33,869 nt of DNA from Actinomycetes bacterium. GTDB taxonomy: Bacteria; Actinomycetota; Acidimicrobiia; Acidimicrobiales; RAAP-2. A model generated the notes under the pieces. That model saw only the letters and a program-made list of their open reading frames with translations, was not told the DNA's origin and did not search any database. A program made the position numbers and the translations under genes. Below, in pieces: positions 15,491-22,160 of the stretch (positions are counted from its first letter, which is position 1; every line of letters starts with the position of its first letter). The stretch covers positions 1 through 33,869 of the forward strand of contig JAJXZW010000017.1 of assembly GCA_021779855.1 (NCBI GenBank), written 5' to 3'.

Positions 15491-16896
15491 GACGGGACCT
15501 TTGCGCGCGACGTGCGGGTGCGCTTCAGCGCCCCGCGGGCCATGGTCAGACCGAAGTCCATCAGCCAGCCGCTTCCTCTCTCGGCGGCGCCGAGCAGCTC
15601 GTCCAGGGCGTCGACGAACAGGTCGATCTCGCTCTCGCCCGCGATCAGGGGCGGCAGCAGCTTGATCACGTTCACGTTGTCGGCCGCCACCTGGGTCAAG
15701 ATGGAGTAGCGCTGGAACAAGGGGACGACCAGGGTCTGGGAGAACATGGCGGTGCGGGCGGCCTCGACCGCCCGCCAGCGCCAACGGGCCGCGCGCGACG
15801 ACGGCGGGCCGAAGGCGACGCCGATCATCTGCCCCCGGCCGCGCACCTCGTGGAGGAACTCGTGGCGGGCGGCGACCGCTTCCAGCTTCGCTCGCCACAG
15901 GTCGCCCATGGCGGCGGCGTGCTCGACCACGTTCTCGTCGTCGAAGACGGACAGCGTGGCCAGTCCCGCGACCATCGCCAGCTGATTGCCCTTGAAGGTC
16001 GTCGACTGGACCATCGCGCGGTCCATCGAGCTGAAGACGCTGCGAAAGATGCGGTCGCTGGCGAGCATGGCGGCGACGGGCACGTAGCCACCGGAGAGGG
16101 CCTTGGAGACGGTGATGATGTCGGGTCGGAGCCCGTAGTGCTCGAAGGCGTAGAACCGGCCGGTGCGCCCGAGGCCCGTTTGGACCTCGTCGCAGATCAA
16201 CAGCGCGCCGGCCTCGTGGGTCGCCGCTTCCAGCGCCCGCCAGCGCTCGCCGTCGAGCTCGTAGACGCCCTTGCCCTGGATGGGCTCGACGATGACGGCC
16301 GCGACGTCACCGCGTCGGAGCTCCCGGGTCAGGGCCTCGAGGTCACCGAAGGGGATCTCCGTCGCGCCGGGCAGCAGTGCGCCGAAGCCGGTCTTGAACT
16401 CGGCGGAGCCGTTGAGCGCGAGGGCTCCGGTGGTGAGTCCGTGGAAGGCGTGGGCGTGGTAGCAGATCCGATTCCTTGCGGTGCTGGCCCGGGCGAACTT
16501 TATGGCGGACTCGACGGCCTCGGAACCCGAGTTGCAGAAGAACACGCGCTCGATCTGCGCGGGGCTGCGCGTTACCAGTTGTTCGGCCAGTAGCCCGGGC
16601 AACAGGGCGCAGTCCATCTGCGCCATGTTGGGCAGGTCGGCGTCTATGGCCTGGCGTAGCGCGTCCTTGATGACGGGATGACTCCGCCCGAGGGCGAAGA
16701 CGCCGAAGCCGCTCAGCATGTCGAGGTAGCGCTTGCCCTCGTCGTCGTAGAGGTAGCAACCCTCGCCGCGTTCGTAGAAGCGATCGAAGCCGAGAGTCTT
16801 GACGACCTTGGTCAACTGGGGGTTCAGGTACTGCGAGTGGAGCGTGAAGTTCTCACCGTGGCGCCGCTCGATCAGGTCCGCGAGGTTAAAGGGCAT
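15487..16896 (-). CDS. Class III PLP aminotransferase, HpnO-like
   Basis: This is a pyridoxal-phosphate class III (ornithine/acetylornithine-type) aminotransferase of 469 residues. It shows NSGSEAVESAIKFAR (phosphate contacts), HAFHGLTTGALALNG, VEPIQGKG, CDEVQTGLGRTG and the Schiff-base lysine in SKALSGGY (near 265). The N-terminal segment NPQLTKVVKTLGFDRFYERGEGCYLYDDEG resembles hopanoid-biosynthesis HpnO, which installs the amino group of aminobacteriohopanetriol; pairing with an HpnA-like gene fits. The alternative is another class III aminotransferase of unknown substrate. The ATG at 16896 has a near-consensus AAAGGAG 6 nt upstream, one of the few strong ribosome sites here. A 123-bp divergent region separates it from the DMT gene. 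Confidence 0.8.
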   Translation of the reverse strand: MPFNLADLIERRHGENFTLHSQYLNPQLTKVVKTLGFDRFYERGEGCYLYDDEGKRYLDMLSGFGVFALGRSHPVIKDALRQAIDADLPNMAQMDCALLPGLLAEQLVTRSPAQIERVFFCNSGSEAVESAIKFARASTARNRICYHAHAFHGLTTGALALNGSAEFKTGFGALLPGATEIPFGDLEALTRELRRGDVAAVIVEPIQGKGVYELDGERWRALEAATHEAGALLICDEVQTGLGRTGRFYAFEHYGLRPDIITVSKALSGGYVPVAAMLASDRIFRSVFSSMDRAMVQSTTFKGNQLAMVAGLATLSVFDDENVVEHAAAMGDLWRAKLEAVAARHEFLHEVRGRGQMIGVAFGPPSSRAARWRWRAVEAARTAMFSQTLVVPLFQRYSILTQVAADNVNVIKLLPPLIAGESEIDLFVDALDELLGAAERGSGWLMDFGLTMARGALKRTRTSRAKVPS

Positions 16897-17007
16897 GGCT
16901 CTCCTTTGACTCCCCACCTCAATCTAGGTCGGCTCTCGGACGGCGGCGATGGCCCCGCGGGCCTCCTCTTGTCGCCCCGCAGCCGTGCCCGTCGGTGGGC
17001 GAGAACT

Positions 17008-17019
17008 TAGGCTCGGGGG
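17008..17019 (+). promoter_or_regulatory. Putative leaderless -10 box (TAGGCT)
   Basis: TAGGCT at 17008-17013 ends 6 nt before the GTG at 17020, matching the spacing at other genes of the window. Confidence 0.45.
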
Positions 17020-17940
17020 GTGGTCATCGTCACGGCGCTCCTCGCCGCCTTCGCGAACGCCGTCGGGAGCGTGTGCCAGCGGCTGGGGGTCGAGGACGCG
17101 CCGACGTCGAGGGGACCGTCGATGGGCCTCGTCCGCCACATGGTGCGCCGTGCCGTGTGGATCGTGGGTTTCGTGATCATGGCGCTGGGCTTCGCGTCCC
17201 AGGCGGTGGCGTTGCACCTGGGCGGACTCAACGTCGTCCAGCCACTGATGGTGAGTGAGCTGGTCATCTTGGTTCTGGTGCTCTGGCTGTGGTACGCCAC
17301 GTCGCTGCGCGCACGTGACCTGGCGTCGGCGGGAGCGACGGCGGTCGGCCTGGGCGTCTTCTTGTTCGTGGCGGCGCCGAGCAACGGTGCCCAGGTGCCC
17401 GACCACGCCCTCTGGCTCGCCGTGGGCGCCACCGCGGTGCTCGTCGCCGCCTCCTTCGTCGCCCTCGGCGCGCGCGGTCCGAGCTGGTGGCGCGCCCTGG
17501 CCCTGGGTGCCGCGGCGTCGGTCGGGTTCGCGCTCGTGTCCGCGATCACCAAGTCGATGACGGACCTGCTGGTTACCGGGTGGAGCGCGCTCTTTGGCTC
17601 GTGGCAGCTCTACGCGCTGGCGATCGTCGGCCTGGCCTCGTTCCTCATCATGCAGAGCGCGTTCCAGGTGGGGCCGTTCACCGCGTCACAGTCGTCACTG
17701 ATCCTGGTGAACCCCTTCGTCTCGATCGCCATCGGTCACGTCCTGTTCGGCGAGGGCCTTCGGGGCGGTCCCGTCGCCGTCTCCCTGGAGGCGCTGTCGC
17801 TGGTGGTGATGGTGCTCGGCGTGCTGGGACTCTCGATGTCGCCGCTCGTCGCGGGGGTCCACGAGGGCGCGCCCACCGCGCACCTCCTCAAGGGACGCGG
17901 CCGCTACGCGCGCCGGCGCGACCGACTGTCGAGTCCGTAG
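17020..17940 (+). CDS. DMT-superfamily (EamA/NIPA-like) membrane protein
   Basis: This 306-residue polytopic protein has about nine hydrophobic helices, small-residue packing and a conserved-looking end of the second half (QVGPFTASQSSLILVNPFVSIAIGHVLFGEGL). That layout is typical of drug/metabolite transporters and the related NIPA-like group. N-terminal ALLAAFANAVGSVCQRLGVE resembles the first helix of that family. The substrate is not predictable; lipid-precursor or amine export is conceivable beside the HpnA/HpnO-like pair, but this is only context. The C-terminus is a basic cytoplasmic tail (KGRGRYARRRDR). The start follows a TAGGCT box by 6 nt. Confidence 0.75.
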   Translation: MVIVTALLAAFANAVGSVCQRLGVEDAPTSRGPSMGLVRHMVRRAVWIVGFVIMALGFASQAVALHLGGLNVVQPLMVSELVILVLVLWLWYATSLRARDLASAGATAVGLGVFLFVAAPSNGAQVPDHALWLAVGATAVLVAASFVALGARGPSWWRALALGAAASVGFALVSAITKSMTDLLVTGWSALFGSWQLYALAIVGLASFLIMQSAFQVGPFTASQSSLILVNPFVSIAIGHVLFGEGLRGGPVAVSLEALSLVVMVLGVLGLSMSPLVAGVHEGAPTAHLLKGRGRYARRRDRLSSP

Positions 17941-18004
17941 TCGGGGACACCCGTGGCGTCGCTCGGGGCCGCCGCGGCCCGGTCGACGGCTATAACTGAC
18001 GCTC

Positions 18005-19117
18005 ATGAGCCCCCGCGCGGTCCCGACGCCGTTCGTGCCGATCGATCGGCCGGTGCGAGCCGCCTTCGTGGGCCTTGGTCGGATCTACGACCTGAACGTG
18101 CGCGGCTACCGGGACAACGGCGACGTTCGCGTCGTGGCCCTGGTGGACCCGAACCCGCAGCGCCTCGCGCAACGTCAGTCCGACTGGCCTGAGGCGCGCA
18201 CCTTCGCCTCGGTCGAGGAGTTGGCCGCCAGTGACCTTGCGGTCGACGCCGTGGAGGTCCTGCTGCCGGTCGCGCTGCACGAGTCGGGCGCGGTCCAGTG
18301 CCTGGAGCAGGGCTGGCACGTCAACCTGCAGAAGCCCTTCACGAACGACCTGGCCAGCGCCCGGCGGGTCATGGACGCGGCGCACGACCACCGCCGCCAG
18401 TTGCGGGTGATGGAGAACTACCTCTTCTACGAGCCGCTGCTCCGGCTGAAGGCGGCGGTCGACTCCGGGGCGCTCGGGACGATCAGTGGCTACCACCTGA
18501 AGATGGTCGCGAGTGGCCGTGGGGGGTGGGAGGTGCCGGGCGACACGTACCGGTGGCAGTTCGAGCAGGCGCGCCGTGGTCGCGGGGTGCTCCTCTTCGA
18601 CGACGGATGGCACAAGCTCTCGACGGCGATCTGGCTGTTCGGCCCGGTCAAGGAGGTGCGCGCCTGGGTGGGCGCCACGGAGGTCGTGGAGGGACTGGCG
18701 ATCGACGCGCCCACGACGGTCGTCTGGGAGCACGTCAACGGCGTGCGCGGCGTCTGGGACATCACGCTCGCGGTCGACATGTACCTGCGCTCGGACTACT
18801 ACACCAACGACGAACGCTGGGAGGTGACGGGACGACGGGGATTCGCCCGAGTGAATCGCTGCACCGGCCGGGGCCTGCAGCAGCCGAGCCTCGAGATGTA
18901 CCTCGACGGCGAGATGCGCGCGTACCACGCGCTCGACGACGACTGGGCCAGCAGCTTCCGCGACTCGGGGCGTCACTGGCTGCGATGGCTGCGCACCGGC
19001 GAGGGGCCGCTCCTGTGGGGGCCGGAGGACGCGCTCGACGTACTGCGCTTCGCGCTGGCCGCCTACGAGAGCGACGCCAACGGCGGCGTGGGTGTCGATC
19101 CGAGGCTCCTCGCCTGA
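18005..19117 (+). CDS. Gfo/Idh/MocA-family oxidoreductase
   Basis: This is an NAD(P)-dependent sugar or cyclitol dehydrogenase-type protein of 370 residues. The Rossmann start is AAFVGLGRIYDLNVRGYRDN (about 19-38), followed by VVALVDPNPQRL. The family EKP motif reads QKP (HVNLQKPFTND), keeping the Lys but replacing the Glu. The C-terminal beta-sheet domain (from residue ~130) contains LLFDDGWHKLSTAIWLFG, where the family's catalytic G-x-x-x-D-x-x-x-H type region falls. The ATG is preceded by TATAACT ending 7 nt upstream. Part of the gene is duplicated at 21073-21583. The substrate is unknown. Confidence 0.85.
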   Translation: MSPRAVPTPFVPIDRPVRAAFVGLGRIYDLNVRGYRDNGDVRVVALVDPNPQRLAQRQSDWPEARTFASVEELAASDLAVDAVEVLLPVALHESGAVQCLEQGWHVNLQKPFTNDLASARRVMDAAHDHRRQLRVMENYLFYEPLLRLKAAVDSGALGTISGYHLKMVASGRGGWEVPGDTYRWQFEQARRGRGVLLFDDGWHKLSTAIWLFGPVKEVRAWVGATEVVEGLAIDAPTTVVWEHVNGVRGVWDITLAVDMYLRSDYYTNDERWEVTGRRGFARVNRCTGRGLQQPSLEMYLDGEMRAYHALDDDWASSFRDSGRHWLRWLRTGEGPLLWGPEDALDVLRFALAAYESDANGGVGVDPRLLA

Positions 19118-19182
19118 CTCCGCCCGCGGCGAGCGAGACCTCGGGGGACCTTCGGAGCGTGCGCGATCGGGGCGCGCCGCGG
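18335..19182 (+). repeat. Source segment of the partial oxidoreductase duplication
   Basis: Positions 18335-18605 and 18942 to about 19182 reappear at 21073-21343 and 21344 to about 21583. By eye the coding parts are identical. The 3' non-coding flank shows only a substitution or two and a one-base indel. Confidence 0.93.
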
Positions 19183-19284
19183 CCGGTTCCACGCCGGCGG
19201 CAAGGTCCCCCGCTTCGCTCCGTCCCCTCCGGGCCCCCGTGGGGGCGACCTGGACATCGACCCGCCGGCTCGTTGGGCGCTCCC

Positions 19285-19310
19285 GGGCAGGCTGACGCGG
19301 CAGCCTGCCC
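19285..19310. terminator. Perfect 10-bp hairpin, possible terminator
   Basis: GGGCAGGCTG (19285-19294) pairs exactly with CAGCCTGCCC (19301-19310) around the loop ACGCGG. There is no T-tract after it, so it is either a non-canonical terminator of the oxidoreductase transcript or a structural element at a rearrangement site. Confidence 0.45.
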
Positions 19311-19442
19311 CAGGGCCACGACCAGCACTATCGTTCGCGCAGCGGCTCAGGTTGTGGCCGGGTGAGCAGCGGCGACCGGTGACCCGTCGTGCCAGACGTC
19401 TTGTCCTCGGTTAACCCACGCGAATGCGGGGAGGACCATAAG

Positions 19443-19461
19443 TATACTTTCTGTCTGACAG
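19443..19461 (+). promoter_or_regulatory. TATACT box and CTGTCTGACAG palindrome
   Basis: TATACT at 19443-19448 is the best -10 hexamer of the window and stands in unusually AT-rich DNA. CTGTC-T-GACAG at 19451-19461, at the expected start of transcription, could be an operator. The first secreted-protein gene begins at 19497. No clear -35 box is seen. Confidence 0.45.
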
Positions 19462-19496
19462 TGCCACGTTGATGTTCGGCACAGGGCAGGGGGGCC

Positions 19497-20036
19497 ATGA
19501 GGCGTTTGGTCTGGCTGGCGCTGGCAGCGCTCCTCGGCGCGGGCCTACTCAGTTCTCCGGTGTCGTCGGGCGCGCCTGCCGGCGCCCTCGCAGCGGCTTA
19601 CGGAGCCCCGACGATCTGGTTCGGACGCTGGGTGGACACCTGCGGCTCGCTAGACATCAACCAGAACGCCGGCTACCTCTTTACGTGGGGGCCTGTGAGC
19701 GGGAGGTTCAAGTACTTCGGTCGCGCCGTGGACGGCGGGATCAGCAGCTGGGGAGACGGCGTCTACGCGCCGAGTCCTGCCAACTCTTTCTACCCAGCGG
19801 GGACCTTCTACGACATCTCGTTCCTGGGACAGAACCCAATTTGGCGTGGCTTCTACCGCGGGACGATCTACTGGGCCCCCTCGGACTGCCAGAAGCTCAC
19901 GTACTCACGGACGTCTGATCGGCTGCAGCATTGGAACTGCTCGCCCGATACCAAGCCATTCGAGTACGCCCCGTGGCCCGCCAACCGTAACGGGCAGTTC
20001 GTGGGGAATTGCTCGCCGATCTGGCGTGCGCCGTAG
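19497..20036 (+). CDS. Small secreted protein, unknown function (first of pair)
   Basis: This 179-residue protein has an N-terminal signal peptide (MRRLVWLALAALLGAGLLSS, with a likely cleavage region before residue 35). The mature part is rich in Trp, Tyr, Phe and Gly and has four Cys (in DTCGSL, SDCQKL, WNCSPD and GNCSPI), which could form two disulfides. It resembles a compact extracellular beta-domain; I recognise no family. The ATG has a purine-rich AGGGGGG run upstream. Codon use is less GC-biased than that of neighbours (for example AAT, TTT, TCA and GTA occur), hinting at transfer. A second secreted-protein gene follows 42 bp later. Confidence 0.72.
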   Translation: MRRLVWLALAALLGAGLLSSPVSSGAPAGALAAAYGAPTIWFGRWVDTCGSLDINQNAGYLFTWGPVSGRFKYFGRAVDGGISSWGDGVYAPSPANSFYPAGTFYDISFLGQNPIWRGFYRGTIYWAPSDCQKLTYSRTSDRLQHWNCSPDTKPFEYAPWPANRNGQFVGNCSPIWRAP

Positions 20037-20078
20037 CTCTCTGACCGGTGCGGAGCCCAAGAGGAGGAATATCGCGAC

Positions 20079-20831
20079 ATGAGGACGAAAATAGTCCGGG
20101 TGCTGGCCTGCTGCCTGATCGCGGCGGCCCTTGCGCCGGTGGCAACCACGCTGGCCGCCGCGGCCGCAGGCGCGGCCCCCGGGACGTGCGCACGCTACCC
20201 CTTGTGGGCTGACCAACAGAACCAGGGCCTTACGAGGAACGGCTCGGCTGCCGGAGTGAGGAAGGCCGTGGTGGACTTCCAAATCCTACGCGCCAAGGAC
20301 TCCTGCCCGTTGGGGGTGCTCGAGATCCGGGGCGCCACCGCTACCCGCACGGCGGTCAGCTCCTCCGATCTGGTTGTCTTGCCTGTCCCGCCGCAAGGAG
20401 GTACCGCCCACGCCACGCGCCTCGTCGTCCAGAACGAGTGCGGCCAGCCCGTCTTCGCCCCACTGATCGTGAACAGCTCACCCGCTCGTCTGGCGTTCCG
20501 ACAGGCCTGCCAGGCCACGTCCTTGACGGTCGTGGCCCTGCCAAGCGCCACCGGTACAGCCGTGCGGGAGCCCACCGACACGTGCGTCTGGGTGGGCCTG
20601 GACATCCTGAGGGCACAGAACTCCACCGCCCGGGCTGTCCGTCTGGACATAAACCTGCAGACGCTCAACGTTTCCCAGCCGGACAGCGGTGACGGCTATG
20701 TGTTCGTCCGAGCGGTCTTCACGCTCTACGACGGCGCAGCCACGGCCGTCCAGTCCGAGGCGGACGCGCCCGCCGCGCCGGGCGACCACGCTCCCACACC
20801 GCAAATGCAGGGGAGCTGTGTAGCCCCGTAA
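20079..20831 (+). CDS. Secreted protein, unknown function (second of pair)
   Basis: This 250-residue protein has a clear signal peptide: MRTKIVRVLACCLIAAALAP, then an Ala-rich region with likely cleavage around residues 30-35. The mature protein has several Cys (in GTCARY, DSCPLG, NECGQP, RQACQA, DTCVWV and GSCVAP), an even number that could form three disulfides. A repeated VDFQILRAKDSCPLG / VGLDILRAQNS pattern suggests an internal duplication of a beta-strand unit. I recognise no family. AGGAGG lies about 11 nt before the ATG, a longer spacing than usual. It probably shares a transcript with the preceding secreted protein. Confidence 0.72.
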   Translation: MRTKIVRVLACCLIAAALAPVATTLAAAAAGAAPGTCARYPLWADQQNQGLTRNGSAAGVRKAVVDFQILRAKDSCPLGVLEIRGATATRTAVSSSDLVVLPVPPQGGTAHATRLVVQNECGQPVFAPLIVNSSPARLAFRQACQATSLTVVALPSATGTAVREPTDTCVWVGLDILRAQNSTARAVRLDINLQTLNVSQPDSGDGYVFVRAVFTLYDGAATAVQSEADAPAAPGDHAPTPQMQGSCVAP

Positions 20832-21072
20832 CTAGGCCAGCCAACAGGAATAGGCAGGGCCGGATGAGGTCAACGTTGACGCGTCGGTTGCCGACCCGGT
20901 CCGGCGGCTTCGTGGTGGCGAGAGCGGGGTGCGAGGAAGCGGTGGGTGCGCAAGATCGCCGAACATGATGACGGGTCAAATCGTGCGGCGAACGTCAGGG
21001 CTGAGAAGCCGGTCCCGCTCGGCGCGTGGTGAAACTCGCCGGCGTGGTGGAAGTCGCCAGTCGTTCGCCGGT
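20832..21072 (+). other. Spacer between secreted pair and oxidoreductase copy
   Basis: This 241-bp stretch holds no supported gene. It contains the perfect 12-bp palindrome GTCAACGTTGAC (20869-20880). Its end, just before 21073, is the breakpoint where the oxidoreductase copy begins. Confidence 0.5.
20869..20880. repeat. 12-bp perfect palindrome GTCAACGTTGAC
   Basis: This even, gap-free palindrome lies 38 bp after the second secreted-protein gene. It could be a protein-binding site or a short recombination-related repeat; nothing in the context decides. Confidence 0.4.
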
Positions 21073-21583
21073 CCCTTCACGAACGACCTGGCCAGCGCCC
21101 GGCGGGTCATGGACGCGGCGCACGACCACCGCCGCCAGTTGCGGGTGATGGAGAACTACCTCTTCTACGAGCCGCTGCTCCGGCTGAAGGCGGCGGTCGA
21201 CTCCGGGGCGCTCGGGACGATCAGTGGCTACCACCTGAAGATGGTCGCGAGTGGCCGTGGGGGGTGGGAGGTGCCGGGCGACACGTACCGGTGGCAGTTC
21301 GAGCAGGCGCGCCGTGGTCGCGGGGTGCTCCTCTTCGACGACGACTGGGCCAGCAGCTTCCGCGACTCGGGGCGTCACTGGCTGCGATGGCTGCGCACCG
21401 GCGAGGGGCCGCTCCTGTGGGGGCCGGAGGACGCGCTCGACGTACTGCGCTTCGCGCTGGCCGCCTACGAGAGCGACGCCAACGGCGGCGTGGGTGTCGA
21501 TCCGAGGCTCCTCGCCTGACTCCGGCCGCGGCGAGCGAGACCTCAGGGACCTTCGGAGCGTGCGCGATCGGGGCGCGCCGCGG
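21073..21583 (+). pseudogene. Partial, internally deleted copy of the Gfo/Idh/MocA gene
   Basis: The copy starts abruptly at the codons for the PFTNDL region and lacks the Rossmann domain. It jumps from position 18605 of the source to 18942, removing exactly 336 bp (112 codons) between two TCGACGACG repeats (18597-18605 and 18933-18941). The frame is kept, and it continues to the same stop (21517-21519) plus about 64 bp of flank. The remaining parts look identical to the source. With neither the NAD-binding domain nor most of the C-terminal sheet, it cannot be functional. An open frame extends upstream to 20929 but has no resemblance to the true N-terminus. Confidence 0.93.
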
Positions 21584-21858
21584 CGCGCGGGGGGTGGTCG
21601 ATCCGACCCCTTCGTCTCGAGCACTCATCGCCAAGAACCGAGGGGTGCGGGGGCGCGCGAAGTCCAAGGTGGGCTCCTCGACGCCATCGCGCTCTGTCGC
21701 CCGTTCGTGCCCGAGGGTTCAGTCGGGATGCCCGTCACGGTGGGGCAGACTCGCGCGGCGGCCGTCGGCTAAGTCCGGGTCCCGGTGGGTTCGGAACGCT
21801 GCGCGTGTCGCCTCGTCGGGCCCTGGCGTGTCGCGATCCCGACGCCGTCGGAGCGCGC
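21584..21858 (+). other. Intergenic region, nothing recognised
   Basis: Open frames here are short and overlap in several phases without ribosome sites. I see no RNA gene. The region leads into the promoter and leader of the metal transporter. Confidence 0.5.
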
Positions 21859-21864
21859 TAGGAT
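21859..21864 (+). promoter_or_regulatory. Candidate -10 box of the metal-transporter leader
   Basis: TAGGAT at 21859-21864 lies 28 nt before the small leader ORF. If it is used, the transcript has a leader of nearly 290 nt before the transporter start. No good -35 is visible. Confidence 0.4.
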
Positions 21865-21891
21865 TCGAGGCTGAGCACGAAGGAGGTGACG

Positions 21892-21957
21892 ATGCGCAGC
21901 GAACCCCCGAGTAGTAGGTCCGCCGGCCCGTCCCTCCTGGTGCTGCGCGAGATCTAG
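21892..21957 (+). CDS. Putative 21-codon leader peptide of the metal transporter
   Basis: A 21-residue ORF begins MRSEPPSS and ends LLVLREI. It is preceded by a near-perfect ribosome site (AAGGAGGTGAC, AGGAGG at 21881-21886), which is exceptional in this window. It carries an early Glu-Pro-Pro and a Ser/Arg/Pro-rich middle. Such acidic-proline leaders are known to destabilise ribosomes in low Mg2+ in MgtL-type leader peptides; similarity here is in composition only. It is followed by structured RNA and a second small ORF before the NRAMP-family gene. Its function as a leader is inferred from position, strong initiation and length. Confidence 0.5.
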   Translation: MRSEPPSSRSAGPSLLVLREI

Positions 21958-21994
21958 TCCAGAGCATCTCCAGCCGCATCCGGGACGGCCGGCG
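21921..21994 (+). promoter_or_regulatory. Long-range RNA stem in the transporter leader
   Basis: CGCCGGCCCGTCCC (21921-21934) can pair with GGGACGGCCGGCG (21982-21994): 13 pairs with one bulged C, looping out the end and stop of the 21-codon ORF. CCTCCT at 21933-21938 overlaps the first arm and could instead pair with AGGAGG of the leader ORF ribosome site, so two exclusive structures are possible. A further GCGCC-CTT-GGCGC hairpin follows around 22000-22012. Confidence 0.45.
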
Positions 21995-22046
21995 TTGGCG
22001 CGCCCTTGGCGCACGCGTTCACGCCCTCAGAGCCTCCGGAGCAACC

Positions 22047-22160
22047 ATGTCTTTCCTTCCCTTTTCTCGCCGTACCGCACGATCGCGATCCGCCGCTCGT
22101 GTTCGCACAATCCTTCGCACGCCCGTGGCGGCTGCCTGTTCGCGGGTGCTGCGCCGGTGA
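22047..22160 (+). CDS. Second small upstream ORF, overlapping the transporter start
   Basis: The 37-residue ORF MSFLPFSRR...SRVLRR is very basic. It has GGAG 7 nt before its ATG, and its TGA overlaps the GTG of the transporter (GTGA). Translation through it would bring ribosomes to the transporter start, so it may be a coupling ORF rather than a functional peptide. The support is the ribosome site and the exact overlap; there is no homology evidence. Confidence 0.4.
   Translation: MSFLPFSRRTARSRSAARVRTILRTPVAAACSRVLRR

Larger units (their letters stand above)
19118..19496 (+). other. Intergenic region with strong hairpins, no gene seen
   Basis: This 379-bp stretch between the oxidoreductase and the first secreted-protein gene contains the duplicated 3' flank (to ~19182) and a GC palindrome CCCCCGTGGGGG at 19234-19245. 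It also has a perfect 10-bp stem at 19285-19310 and a promoter-like end near 19443. I see no coding region or RNA gene. Confidence 0.6.

Noticed and set aside
20929-21072. Upstream extension of the oxidoreductase copy as a new fusion gene
   Set aside because: The extension has no ribosome site and is Arg/Ser-rich noise; the copy lacks the cofactor-binding domain.
21584-22156. M-box (ykoK) or yybP-ykoY riboswitch before the NRAMP-family gene
   Set aside because: The conserved sequence blocks of those riboswitches could not be found by eye; only the ORFs and stems described are supported.
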